A stretch of DNA of 40,658 bases, from contig BFEA01000662.1 in NCBI GenBank assembly GCA_003427395.1, positions 45,080-85,737 on the forward strand, read 5' to 3'. Shown here piece after piece: positions 10,617-21,076 of this stretch. Within the stretch, counting starts at the first letter, position 1, and each line of letters starts with the position of its first letter. The notes beneath the pieces were generated by a model. That model searched no databases, had not been told where the DNA came from, and saw nothing but the letters and a program-made list of their open reading frames with translations. Source of the stretch: Chara braunii (taxonomy: Eukaryota > Streptophyta > Charophyceae > Charales > Characeae). A program made the translations under genes and the position numbers.

Positions 10617-12650
10617 TAATGTATGATTTTTTTGACTAAAGTATATACAAAGATAAATAATAAATAAAAGAGTAAAATATTTTTTTACTCCATAGATGCG
10701 TTAAACTTAGTCACACATTTTTATCGCTAATATGTGTCAAACAGGTTTAAAACCTTTCTGCGACTAATAGGCTAAGCTTATCTATGATGTTCTTATGGTG
10801 TTAATTCTACTAAGGGTATTCATGACTACTGGCAATTCATGGTTTCCGTCTCCTACCAAAACCTGACCACATTCACCATCTCAATCAGGCATGGCTATTA
10901 TTTATTTTCTATTATTTCCTTTCTCCTTCTTGTAGGTGATTGCTGGTGTTGGAGGCAATCCGAACATCCTGAGTGTTCCTTAAGTTATGAACCTTCTCTA
11001 AATTTACCGGACCACTACTATACCTGGGTGCATCTGACTGCAATCACGTCCAAAACTTAGCTCAAAAGTCCAACCGTGCATGCGCCTTCTTTGCGCTCAG
11101 TTGAGTTATTGCATGACGCTGCAGAAGTCCGCTGCCCCTAAGAAACCGAGACCTTTGTCTCATTACACATGCGTCTTGCGGCTACTATCTTAACCCGAAT
11201 ACAACTTACAGTAATTATAGCTGTATTTGGGATAACTTTGAGTTTAAATACATCAATAATCATCGTACATTGTATTCAGGTAAAAACGGTAGTAATGCTC
11301 TACGAAGCTAACAAAAAATAACCTTCAGGTAAGGCTTGAGCCAGAACCATTTGGGGAGGAGGGTGCTGTGTCCAATCTGAAGAAAGGAGCATGAACATGA
11401 GTTACGTGACGACTTTGTTTTCTTTTGTTTTCTACGAGCGTGAGTTTCATGACCACTTGTTTTTGTTTTCTTTTGTTTTGAAAGCACGATGGCCTTACCA
11501 TCCCCAGGTAAATCCAGAGTCATATCTTGTTGCATCTGCATTCAAAATCATGTCAGTGTTTCAATAATTGGTAATTTGGCCACTTTTATGACCGGGTGGT
11601 TCATGTTTCTAAGAAGGAACTTGAACATAGCAGCAATGGGGTTAGACTGGAGTTTCAAGATATTTTAGAGGGATTCTACAACCTCAATCCTCTGGAGCCT
11701 TTCATTAACCTTCTTCAGCGGTGAAGGTGGCCAGGTTCGGAGGGAGAGTGGGGATTGGGGGCGGAGAGGTAGGGAGAAGGGGGGGGGATGGAAATTTCAA
11801 CATTTCCCCCTGAAGAAGGTGCAAGGCTAAAAGGGTACAATTTTGAATTTTGAAGTGTGTCGCAAAGCCATAGGGGAAATATGAGCAGCAAAATCAATGG
11901 AGGTGTCCGACTTTTCTTTTCTTCTCTTTTTTGCATCTTGTGTTACGATAACAGGTAAACCTGTCAGACTACTAGCCCAATAGAAGAAAAAAAAAAAGGT
12001 CAGACTACTTCACCAACTTGGTATGGCGTTTTGGCAAAACACTTTTTGTTGAAGTTGACCCACCAGTGACTTGTGAGGCATTTTCCTTCGGGGCTGGAAA
12101 CACATTGTGCGCAAAAAAAATGATCTCTTTGAAAACATAGCCAGGAAAGGTACTGGCGGTTTAAATAAACCAAAACGTACGATAAAACCCCTCTCCGGGG
12201 AGAAGCAGTCTCTTTCTGCGGTCGACGACATCGCAGTGGGTATCGCCACATTGTCGTCTTAACCCAAGAGTGCCCAGTAATTAAGCCACATTTGGTGTAA
12301 CTTACAGGCTAGATACAATGGTAAACAATCAGACGTTCTATTCGGAAGAAAACAGTACTCACAAAAGAATGGTTTTAAACCACCAATAATTGACCCAACT
12401 TACAAAGAAAATATGCGTCTCTTTTACGACCATGTTTTTTGGGGTTTGGGGAAAGTTTGGTAGTGCAATGGGGGACTCGGAGGAAGCCCGTGGGCCCAAG
12501 GAAAGGGGGCAAATAGACTGCAAGATGTCTTGTAGGTGTGTTGTGCATGTGAAAAGGTGCGGATGCTGAAGGCAACGAGGGGATAAAGGGAAGGGAAAAA
12601 AAAAGGAAAGGGAAAAAGGGAAAACAAAAGAAAAGGAACGTTGTTTTTTT
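10617..12650. other. Unassigned DNA with a short repeated word
   Basis: No supportable gene. The segment 11034-11070 (GGGTGCATCTGACTGCAATC, ACGTCCA, then CTTAG) recurs at 20432-20466, with a further partial copy at 20408-20427. A T-rich word TTGTTTTCTTTTGTTTT occurs twice (about 11415 and 11464). The AT/GC mix is otherwise unremarkable. Confidence 0.4.
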
Positions 12651-12664
12651 TTACCCTTCGGATT

Positions 12665-12865
12665 TCAAGGCTTCATTATCACTTTCCAGAATGTACCTTC
12701 CCTTACTTCTGGGCCGTCGTGGATGAACCTGAATGCAATCGCGTTCAGAGCTTGGTATCCCTTTTCCCCGTTGTTTTTCTTTTTTTTCTTTTTTAGGGAA
12801 GAAGATTATTGGCTGTTTGTAACTTGACTCCCCATGAGAGACGAGGAGCATTCAACGCTTGCCAA
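12665..12865 (+). repeat. Diverged repeat copy with internal T tract
   Basis: Matches 16203-16395 in order: CCAGAATGTA...ACTTCTGGGC, then GATGAA.CTGA..GCAATC, then CTTGGTA.CCTTTT, a T-rich tract, and finally CTCCCC.TGAGAGACG.GAGC. The shared T tract at the same internal place shows it was present in the ancestral unit. Confidence 0.7.
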
Positions 12866-12884
12866 CCCTTTTTATGGGTCTTGC

Positions 12885-13140
12885 GCCTTTGCTCTAGACT
12901 CAAGAAAAATCTAGAGTGTGGCACCGCTCCACTTACTCTAGAAATCTGTCGTGCAAATTTTCTTCTAGAGTTGTCAGAAGGTACTCAAGAAAACGTATTG
13001 AGTAAAAGGGCTCGCTGCACTACTTTAGACTCGTGAAAAATTTCTAGAGTCGTTCTAGAGCTGTCAGAGTAACGAAAAGTCCTAAAATCTACACATCGCC
13101 GCACTAGCTCTAGACTCTAGAAAAGCTAGAGTTGCTCCGT
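12885..13140. repeat. Field of TCTAGAG and related short words
   Basis: TCTAGA, CTAGAGT, CTGTCAGA and CTCAAGAAAA recur many times in both orientations within about 250 bp. The same vocabulary fills 15765-16085. The words can pair with each other, giving numerous possible hairpins. No coding frame is likely. Confidence 0.6.
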
Positions 13141-15764
13141 CACTTTCTTAGTTCGGCCATTTCACTACAGGACAGCGCCAGCCTGGGTTGTCCATCCAGA
13201 CTCAAGACCCACTCAAGGAAAACCAGGGCGTTTCAAGGGTCCTCCGGACCTCCCTTAAAAAAACAGCCTTTGCAGGCTGGTGCTGTGACGCCCAACCTCA
13301 CGCCCGATGCGACTTCCTAATCGGAGTGGGATGTGGGTCTGGAAGTGCGAAAAGGGGTGTGTCAAGGATTTTTGGGAAAGTGAGGGTGGAGTCCTAGGTC
13401 GGAACTGAGATCTCCTGTGGCAAGGGTCCAGGGGCATCATAGATGCAATAGGGCTAAGGGGCAGGTTACTTCCGTTCTGATGGCAGTCGATGTTGTGCAG
13501 CATAAGGCAAATGGCATGCGTGGTGCATCAAGGGCCGTCCGATCCGTCTGTTTTGGTAACGGCGGTTCGGGAGAGGCCCGTTCGTGAGGGTTGCGATTCC
13601 TATGAGTCGGACCTTCGGGTGCAGACACGTGGCGTCTGTCGCCCCGCGTTATGGTTAGGCTCCGTAGTTCCTAAGGTTCGGCGGTGGTCGCGCCGTCAGA
13701 AGTTTTTGCACGGCGTGTGGGGCCAATACGGGGCGATGGAATTCCACGGTACCACCGTGAGTTGGTGATACGGGAGGAGGAGATGGAAGGGAGGGAAATC
13801 GGTAGCGATAACGACGAAGCCGGGGGATATGAAGTATTGCGTGTTATACGTAGTTGGGTATTCGGGGCACCTCGGATCGCTGGTTACGGCACAGTGAAAC
13901 TCCCTGGGGCACAATCGGTTTTCGGTTAGGCAGAGAAATTTCGGGTATCTCCGCCTAAGATATTATTCTTCTTCCCAGAGCTCGAAGTACCCTGAGTCCT
14001 GTGCCAGTGTGTACGTCATCTTGTCATTGCGACGTAGTTGAAGCCTCCCGTACGCATATGACTGACAGGGGGATCTCCAGATATGGTGTCGGAAATTCCT
14101 GCCAGCTCAGGTGTTTGAAAGGAGGAAAATTCCTCGCCTATGCCGATACTGGAGGTGCCAGGCTCGTCAACGATCGTGACTTGCTGCGCGTGGACACGTG
14201 TAGGCCACGCAATTTAGATCGCGCTTACACGTACCCACACGAGGTGTTCGCTTGCATCCGGGCCTGTTGGCTGACGCTTACGCCAAAGTGAGAATTTAAT
14301 CCCTCATGCAAAATCGCCACGTGTCATGGATAACTACCCAATCATCTAATCACTCAGTGGTCCCACAAGCAATCATTTCCGAGCATGCAAGGTGTCATCA
14401 CACATTAGATATCGTAACAACATCAGAACTCCTACCATACTAACAGCGGATCAAAGTGACAAGCAATGATGATGACTAGGCAAAAACGACAAACATATCA
14501 TTCCATCCGAGCTAGTTCATCCCATACACACAAAAGAGGGAGGACCGAAACAAAATGAGACATCATACAAGGACCAATATTGAAACAAAGATGCTGAAGG
14601 GAAACGAGAGCGAATCGCTCGAGCCGAAATCAAAACTTATATACAAAACTAAAGGAAAAAACAAAGAAAATTGCAAATCCACGTCCATCAACCTCAACTC
14701 TCTCTTCCTCTCTCTCTCTCTCTCCGATGCGGACAGTCCGTCGTCGCACACCAACCCACGAAGTCGTCACCCCGCTTAGTCCTTCTGCACCCGTCAGGTT
14801 CGCCCGCGCGCTATAGTTCGTCGTAGCCCCACGCGTCAACCCCTCGCATTTGGCACCAGCTCGTCGAGTTGCCCGACTCCCACTTCAACTTACCTCTTAC
14901 TTCGCTCGTGAGCCGACCCTCACTGATCGCTCTACCCCGAGCTTCCAGCAACTGGTTAAGAGAGCCATCTAATCGCGCAGTCGGAATTTTTTGCGTGCAT
15001 GCATGCGAGAAGAACACGGAATTGCAAGGACTTAGGAAGAGAGAAGGAGAGGGAGCGCCTACGTTCTGCATGGGCAGACTGCGGCGTGGGGGACGTAGCC
15101 ACTCACCACGCATCGATCCGATCATGCTGCCGCGGGCTAGACAGCCACAGCAAAAAGGAAAGGAGAGGGCGGGAAAGACGAAGCTCAAGAAGAGAGATAC
15201 AGTTACAATGGCGCCTGCCCAAAAATTACAGTTACACACGAGATTAAGGGCGCCGACTAATCAGAGCTCCGTTGCAGCCGCAAAAAGGAGCGCGCAAGAA
15301 AAACAATGCGCGGCAAAAGAAATCCCGAATTCCTAAATTCCTAAATTCCTAAACTTATTGCAAAAGGAATTTTAATAAAACACAAATTCCGAAAAGAAAG
15401 TCCGAAATTCCGAGAGCCATCGAGGGCTCGACAAGATTCGAAAAAGAAATTCGAAAAGAAGCAAAACTTCCCGCGCGACCTCCGCGCCTAAAACCCGACA
15501 ACAGAACAAGAAAGAAGCGACGTCAAACATTATTAATCGCGCCCTTGTCGGTGCGACAGCCACTCAATCGGCCATCTCGGGACTTGCCCGGCCCGGAACC
15601 CAGCCATCCGAAAAGAAGCGACGCAAAATGACGAAGAAGCGAGGACACCGATGCAATTTCCCTTCGATCCCGATCTCCTGTAATTGGCCCATCCTTCCCA
15701 TCTTAGGACCCCTCATTGCTATCGCGCAGAAAATCACGCAGAACAGAAATTGGTTCGTCACAGT
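13141..15764. other. Unassigned, partly CpG-rich DNA
   Basis: About 2.6 kb with no recognisable gene. It includes a CpG-rich stretch (13400-13930), a TC microsatellite (14699-14723) and a short AATTCCTAA triplication (about 15328-15354). Open frames of up to 155 codons overlap on opposite strands and show no domains. Confidence 0.35.
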
Positions 15765-16085
15765 GCTCTAGATCAATCTGGAGTGAGAAGGACCGCCCCG
15801 CTGTGACAGATCAAGAAATGAAAAATCTAGAGTGAGCTTATCGAGTAAGTGGAGCGATGACGGCTCTATTACTTTTCTAGTGTCGTTCTGACAGCTCTAG
15901 AACAGGTTTTCGAGCGCCCATTTCTTGAGTAAGTGCAGCCATGCCTCACTCAAGAAAAGCTCGAATCTAGAGTAGTGCAGCGAGCCCCAAAGTGTCGCTC
16001 CATTAACTGGAACTCAGGAAAATCGTTTTCTAGAGCTGTCAGACGGACCCACGGTTGCGCACTCTAGATCAGTCTAGAGTGCCTG
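15765..16085. repeat. Second field of TCTAGAG-type words
   Basis: Same word set as 12885-13140 (CTCTAGATCA, TCTAGAGTG, GCTGTCAGACG, TGAGTAAGTG, CTCAAGAAAAG). Both fields lie close to a copy of the T-tract repeat (12665 and 16150), so field and repeat may form one composite family. Confidence 0.6.
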
Positions 16086-16149
16086 CCTGTGACGGTGGGT
16101 TTTTCCAGTGTGGCCGCCTGCGGCCTTGATGCCGCCTTGAAAATTGAGA

Positions 16150-16293
16150 TGGGGAGCATTCAACGCCTGGCAGCCGTTTCTATTTCAGGGCTCCACTGTA
16201 ACGGTAGCACTTTTCAGAATGTATCTGGCTGCACTTCTGGGCAGCAGTTGATGAATCTGAGGGCAATCAGGTTCTGTGCTTGGTACCCTTTTT

Positions 16294-16325
<32 letters not shown>

Positions 16326-16440
16326 CCCGTCTACTGTCCGTGCTTTGGCTCCCCGTGAGAGACGGGAAGCATTCACCACCTGCGAGCGAGCTCTTTCCAG
16401 AATGGATATCTGGCTGCACTTCTGCCCAGGCCATTTCAGG
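16150..16440 (+). repeat. T-tract repeat copy with internal duplication
   Basis: Homologous to 12665-12865. GGGAGCATTCAACGCCTG (16152) and GGAAGCATTCACCACCTG (about 16366) flank the unit. CAGAATGTATCTGGCTGCAC (16216) is repeated as CAGAATGGATATCTGGCTGC (about 16398). The internal T tract is 27 nt here. Confidence 0.65.
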
Positions 16441-17350
16441 TACACGAATGGAAACAAGAAAATGACGGCCGTTCCAGCTGCTGAGCCTAAGGGTGGTACC
16501 TGTGCCAAGCAACAAATGGGCCATATTGGTTCCCGCACCTGCAGGCTCGGCAAAATATGGCGTGCAGGGCATTTTCAGGCTCGGGGTTCAATAGCTGGGC
16601 GAAGTACCGGTGGACTACGGAGAAGCCGTAATAATTTGTGGGGCTCTCTACAAAGCAAAAAAAAAAAAGTGGGCTCCACCTACCAGGCCTTTCGGGGCTA
16701 TTACGAAAACAGCTCCATGCAACATGGAGAAATCGAGGTCTTCATTTTCACTGCGCCCAGAATTGTGGGCTGATGCAAATTCTTGGCAACCACACCTGGA
16801 CAGCATACTCCCAAGGAGTTTGTTGAATTTCAGAGATGGGAGGCAGAGTCTGCAAAAGAGAGAAAAAAAAAGTGAAAAGGGCAGTGGAGCCCGCTATTCT
16901 TTGAGAAAAGTCCTCGAAGAACTGCCTTCGGTGGAATGTATGCACAAGCTATGATGAGGGTGCGTTGTGTTGGGGGGAAGACAGCAGCCTTTCTCTTTAC
17001 TCATCTGTTTCCAGTGGACTTCGAACTCAGGGGTGTACGAACTGAGCTGAGCTAGGCCTGTTGGTTACAGAAGCCTTTCTGCCTTCTATATAGTCAATCA
17101 AAGGGCCTCGCCACACCACTCCTGATGTCTAGAAAACGTTAGGGAGTGCTCCGGAACGTGAAATCCCACTCAAGAGTGCCTTTCCCCACACTGCACTCTC
17201 AAAGGGGGCACTCTCCAAGTCTGAAAATGACAGTTGCCATGTACAGACAAAAAAAAAAAAAAAAAAAAAAAAAAGGAAGGACACAGGCTCGATAAGAAGC
17301 CGCCTGACCAAAGTCTGTTTGTCACTTTGAGAGCCGGTGGGGAAGCTGCG
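16441..17350. other. Unassigned DNA with A tracts
   Basis: No gene supported. An A run of about 24 nt lies at 17250-17273. Words such as GGGCCTCGCCACACCACTC (17102) relate it to the foldback cluster downstream. Confidence 0.35.
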
Positions 17351-17559
17351 ATAGGGATAGGGATAAGGGGCTCGCCACACAGCCTTTAGAATGGAGGCCT
17401 TTTCCGAAAGGTGTCAGACTATTTTCGTGGCCAAACATGCCCCTCCCTTTCGAAAATCAGACTGCAAGAGGGAAAAAAGATGGGGCCACCCCATACCCCA
17501 ACACTGTGAGCACATGTGTGTGCATGTGGGTGCATGTCTCTTTTTTTTTTTTTTTACCA

Positions 17560-17580
17560 AATGCTCCAATCTATTCGTCC
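17560..17580 (-). repeat. Short match to the LINE tail end, next to an A tract
   Basis: On the minus strand ACGAATAGATTGGAGC (17578-17563) is identical to the last 16 bases of the LINE tail at 30587-30602. It is followed, after a few bases, by a 15-nt A run (T run on + at 17541-17555). Upstream similarity to the rest of the tail is not convincing. It may be a very short retroposed 3' end. Confidence 0.5.
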
Positions 17581-17751
17581 AGTCTCATTTCCGAAGGGCC
17601 CATGCATATTAGCAAGGACCCCTCGTGGAGCAGAGATGGACATTGGACTTGTAAGGTGTCAGACTATTTTCGAAAGGCTGCTCGTCGAAAGGCAACACCC
17701 CCCTTGCCACACATACTTTCAAAACACGGAGGCCTTCCTATATGCACATTA

Positions 17752-17873
17752 GGGCCTGGCTCCACTGCTCTGGATGCGTGTAAAACGAGAGTGTGAATGT
17801 TTGGCTAGAACATGGAAAGATACACCACCATAATTTTTGTCCTTTGTGCATGTCCAGAGTAATGGAGGCAAGC
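17752..17873. mobile_element. Small foldback element, about 122 bp
   Basis: The left arm starts GGGCCTGGCTCCACTGCTCTGG. The right arm ends TCCAGAGTAATGGAGGCAAGCCC (split here only by reading order), its near inverse. The loop contains CACCACCATAATTTTTGTCC, the reverse complement of loop sequence in 18154-18277. It has no coding capacity and fits a MITE-like element. Confidence 0.7.
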
Positions 17874-17883
17874 CCTTGTAATC

Positions 17884-17942
17884 TTTTTTTTTTTTTTTTT
17901 TTTTCCCCCTTAAACACAGTCCCACCAGTGTTAGTGCTGCTG
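17884..17942 (-). mobile_element. LINE-like 3' end fragment with poly(A)
   Basis: Read on the minus strand: CAGCACTAACACTGGTGGGA, then TGTTTAAGGGGG and a 21-nt A run (17904-17884). The same terminal pattern (CACCACTARCAC, about 15 bases, poly(A)) ends the LINE copies at 35370 and 31457, so this looks like a third 3' terminus of the family. Confidence 0.55.
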
Positions 17943-18153
17943 GTTTTTCTCTCTCTTTTTTTTGCCAATCAACCGTTTCGAGTGGGCCTTTTCACAAGAC
18001 CACTCAAGGTCTTTCGGGGAAACGCTCGTGACAGGCGGGAGGATCTCATCGCTTCGAAATGACTTTGGACGCCGGCCAATCTGACACCTTTCAGAACTTT
18101 TTCAAAAGAACTTGTTTCGAAAGGCTGTGTGGCGAAGGCACGGCGTTTCGAAA

Positions 18154-18277
18154 GGGCCTCGCTCTACTACTCTCGACATGCACAAATGACAAAAAAAATA
18201 TGGTGGTGTGTCTTTCCAAGTTATAGTGGAAGATTCATCCTCATTTTGCACATTTCCAGAGTAGTGGAGCGAGGCCC
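18154..18277. mobile_element. Small foldback element, 124 bp
   Basis: Arms 18154-18189 (GGGCCTCGCTCTACTACTCT...) and 18241-18277 are inverted copies with a few mismatches. The loop holds ATATGGTGGTGTGTCTTTCC, shared with 17752-17873 in inverse orientation. Related sequence also surrounds the U6 insertion near 19495-19770. On both sides it is flanked by GGCTGTGTGGCGA-like words (18124, 18281). Confidence 0.75.
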
Positions 18278-18344
18278 AAAGCCTGTGTGGCGAGCCCCTA
18301 AAACTCGAAGGAGCTCTCCGCAAAATGCAGCTTTGCAGGCTGTG

Positions 18345-18366
18345 CTCTCCAGAGTGCTCTGGAGAG
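18345..18366. repeat. Perfect 10-bp hairpin
   Basis: CTCTCCAGAG, two bases, CTCTGGAGAG: a perfect inverted repeat with a 2-nt loop. It stands 14 bases before a second strong hairpin. Confidence 0.85.
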
Positions 18367-18379
18367 TGAAATTCTGACA

Positions 18380-18416
18380 GCTCCCAAATTTGATCTGACA
18401 GATCAAATTCGGGAGC
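18380..18416. repeat. 17-bp hairpin, one mismatch
   Basis: GCTCCCAAATTTGATCT and AGATCAAATTCGGGAGC are complementary at 16 of 17 positions around a 3-nt GAC. It is part of the dense foldback cluster, with no coding role apparent. Confidence 0.85.
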
Positions 18417-18636
18417 AGGTGTGGCTATGCTGCACTCCCCAAAGACAGCCACTTTGGAGAGGAATGTGGCTACCCCCAAAGAAAGACCAATCTAAAAAAA
18501 AAAAAAAAAAAAAAAACAGAAGAAAGACCAACCAAACAAAAACCGTTAGAACAACCGCTGGTGCCCCCCTCTCCTCCTCCCTTAGGGCCTCCTTCCACCA
18601 CTCACCACACGGACAAAAGACAGAAATCATGGCGGA

Positions 18637-18738
18637 GTGTCCGAATCTGGACGTGTTTGTGGAGAGGTGCAAAAAAAAACAGTGATTGATCTGCTTTTCT
18701 GGATCTCTGCATTGAACACGTCCAGATTTTTCAGACAC
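18637..18738. repeat. Inverted repeat around an A tract
   Basis: GTGTCCGAATCTGGACGTGT at 18637 pairs with ACACGTCCAGATTTTTCAGA at 18716 (continuing CAC) with a few mismatches. The 55-base loop contains a 9-nt A run. It probably is another foldback relic. Confidence 0.65.
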
Positions 18739-18777
18739 TTATTCCAATCCTCTTTGCCAGTGTGATCTGGCCCTTAG

Positions 18778-19373
18778 GGTTGGACCCCACTGGCCGGCGG
18801 CTGGAAACTAGTGTTGGCCACAAAAGATGGCTGACCGTGGTTGGAAAACACTTGACGCATTTTGAAGGGACTCCACCGCAGACGGATAGTTTCGGCACAC
18901 GAAAAGGCATGGCATACCCGAATAGGAAACTGCCAAAGGGTGTTTCCAGAAAAGGTAAGTCGGGCGGGTGCTGTGGACCATGGCCTGGTACCACACTGCT
19001 CTTGGGAATACTGTGCGACACCACGGGAAAATACGAATGTCCGCCACAGCCTCCGGGTACACAGAACGGTCCACGGCGAGGGTGCATGGTCCACGCCGTG
19101 AAGCCCACGTCTGGAAACTGATGGACATGCCCCCCCCCCTGCTCAACTGGCCGCCTCCTTGGGAAGGGTCTGGAAACTGGTCGGCGTTGAATTTACAGAC
19201 CGCGGACCATGTAGAAATGCCCCGTCACCATTTCGGCAACCTCTTTCCAAGCGCAGTGGGGTCTGGAATTCCTTTCCGGGTCGGCTTTCCACACCGGTTT
19301 CCAGACCCAGTGGGGTCTGGAAAACACCCCGGTGCCCAAACTTTTCCAGGCCGTCGGCCAGTGGGGTCCACAC
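18778..19373. mobile_element. Element with inverted ends, about 600 bp
   Basis: The left end GGTTGGACCCCACTGGCCGG (18778-18808, then CGGCTGGAAA) and the right end (19343-19373, TTTCCAGGCCGTCGGCC, then AGTGGGGTCCA) are near-exact inverses. Inside, TTTCCAGACCC-AGTG-GGGTCTGGAAA (19298-19323) is a perfect 11-bp hairpin built from the same words. CAGTGGGGTC occurs repeatedly in the right half. No conserved ORF; probably a non-autonomous DNA element or tandem-foldback derivative. Confidence 0.6.
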
Positions 19374-19519
19374 CTTAGTCGGTTCAATCAACTGCAACCA
19401 CAGCCCCGCTGAAAAAGCTTAGCCAAAAAAAATAAAAAATAAAAAATTAGAAATTAAAAATTAAAAAGCTTAGCGGTAACTGAGGGCGTCAGTCCACCAC
19501 TCATCACATGTGCAAAACG

Positions 19520-19657
19520 AGAATGAGGGCCTGTCCTTCGGGACATCCGTTAAAATTGGAACGATACAGAGAACCTAGACAAGATTAGCATGGCCCCTGC
19601 GCAAGGATGACACGCATAAATCGAGAAATGGTCCATTTTTTTAAAGAATGAGGGCCT
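19520..19657 (+). pseudogene. U6 snRNA retropseudogene with target-site duplication
   Basis: The segment 19533-19642 is a full-length U6 snRNA sequence of plant type. It has a 5' stem-loop (GTCCTTCGGGAC), AAAATTGGAACGATACAGAGA, AGATTAGCATGGCCCC, GATGACACGC and the 3' ATCGAGAAATGGTCCA, followed by T7. It is flanked by a 13-bp direct repeat AGAATGAGGGCCT (19520-19532 and 19645-19657), the mark of LINE-mediated insertion. No TATA box or plant upstream element lies in the expected place, so it is probably not transcribed. A 9-nt insertion separates the ACAGAGA box from AGATTAGC, in the catalytic core. The host site is a relative of the small foldback family. Confidence 0.9.
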
Positions 19658-20233
19658 CCCTGCATCTCGCCCTTAGCGTATCCGCCACAGCACTCAAGGA
19701 ATGTGAAAATGACAGAACCCATGGCGTGTGTATCTTTCTATGTTTCTGTGGGAGATACATGCTCCATTTTGCACATTGGGGGAGGGGTGTGGCTATGCCC
19801 TGAGAGAGACCGTACACTACAGACCGTGCAACTGGGAGCGCACCGTTGATCCGCAGAAAGCTACTGGGACCACAGGATTGACTTTTATTTTTATTTAATT
19901 TTTCAATAACCGTCGTTCTTTGGAAAGTGACTGGGATAATACCGTCGATCTTTGGAAACCGACTTGTTCTTGCATGCATGTTATATCTCCACAAACACGT
20001 CCAGACTCAGGCGTTGAGGAAACTCAACGCTGCTGGTGGGACTTGGCCCCGGGCATTCATTCCAAAGATCAACAGTAAACATCACGATCACAATATCTTG
20101 TGGATTTGTGAATTTTGCACGCTGCTGCCCACAAATGTGGATTTGTGAAATATTGCAAGCTGCTGCTGACAAACAATTATCTTATTGAAAAAAAGGTTAT
20201 TGAATTGGTTGGGCTTACAAGAATTAGCTTTTC

Positions 20234-20244
20234 ACAACAACAAC

Positions 20245-20296
<52 letters not shown>

Positions 20297-20297
20297 G
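20234..20297. repeat. CAA microsatellite followed by A run
   Basis: About 20 CAA units then a 16-nt A run to about 20313. The poly-Asn reading is an effect of the repeat. Confidence 0.9.
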
Positions 20298-20407
20298 AAA
20301 AAAAAAAAAAAAAGGGTTATACTAAGCACACGACGACCCTTGATCTTATCCGTTGTCCACGGCCAGTATCTCTGTTTTAGGGCATACTACCACTGTTTGA
20401 AATGAAT

Positions 20408-20466
20408 TCTGACTGGAATCACGTCCACGCTGGGATGCATCTGACCGTAATCACGTCCAGAGCTTA
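20408..20466 (+). repeat. Tandem pair of an AATCACGTCCA word
   Basis: CTGACTGGAATCACGTCCA (20408) and CTGACCGTAATCACGTCCA (20441) are adjacent copies. The second, with flanking GGGATGCAT and CTTAG, matches 11034-11070. A C run (20515-20538) follows. Confidence 0.6.
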
Positions 20467-20687
20467 GTAGGAAAGGTCCTCGTGTGAGTATACCCTTAAT
20501 CCGTGCAACTGCGACCCCCCCCCCCCCCCCCCCCCCCCACTAATCCGAGAAAGAGAGGAAGGAGGAAGGGTAGAGGGGAGCATCGACAACGACGGACGAT
20601 CAGACTGACACAGAAAGGAGAAGAGATGTCAGCTATGGAGAGGAAGACGGCGATGGATTTGGACTCTGCCGCCATAGACAAGATTGG

Positions 20688-20945
20688 GGGATTGAGGAGG
20701 AGTAGGAAGAGTACCGAGAGTGCTCGTCCTTAAGCAGAAGAGAGGAAGGGAGAGAGAGGAAGGGAGAGAGAGGAAGGGAGAGAGAGGAAGGGAGAGAGAG
20801 GAAGGGAGAGAGAGGGAGAGGGAGTAAGGGAGTAGAGGTCTTTTGCCTTGTCCCGTGCATTGGGTGGGGGGTTGAGGAGGAGTGGGAAGAGGACCGGGAG
20901 TGATCGTCAGAGCGAGCAGAGCTCTTCTTGCCTTCTCCCTTTGAT
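20688..20945. repeat. GA-rich 16-bp minisatellite inside a direct duplication
   Basis: Five to seven units of AGAGAGGAAGGGAGAG run from about 20739 to 20823. They are bracketed by direct repeats of TTGAGGAGGAGTRGGAAGAG (20693 and 20869), about 177 bp apart. A TTGCCTTSTCCC word also repeats (20840 and 20929). Confidence 0.7.
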
Positions 20946-21076
20946 TGGGTGGGAACTAATCAACGGCCGGAGGTAGGGAAAGGGAGACGACCAATCAAGG
21001 TACCTTGGAACTGATAAACCCCCCTCTTTTATTAGTATTACTTATTATTGTCATTTTCCAAACGGATAACCTTCTC

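Noticed and set aside
19533-19642. Functional U6 gene
   Set aside because: Target-site duplications, no TATA/USE in place, and an insertion in the catalytic core.
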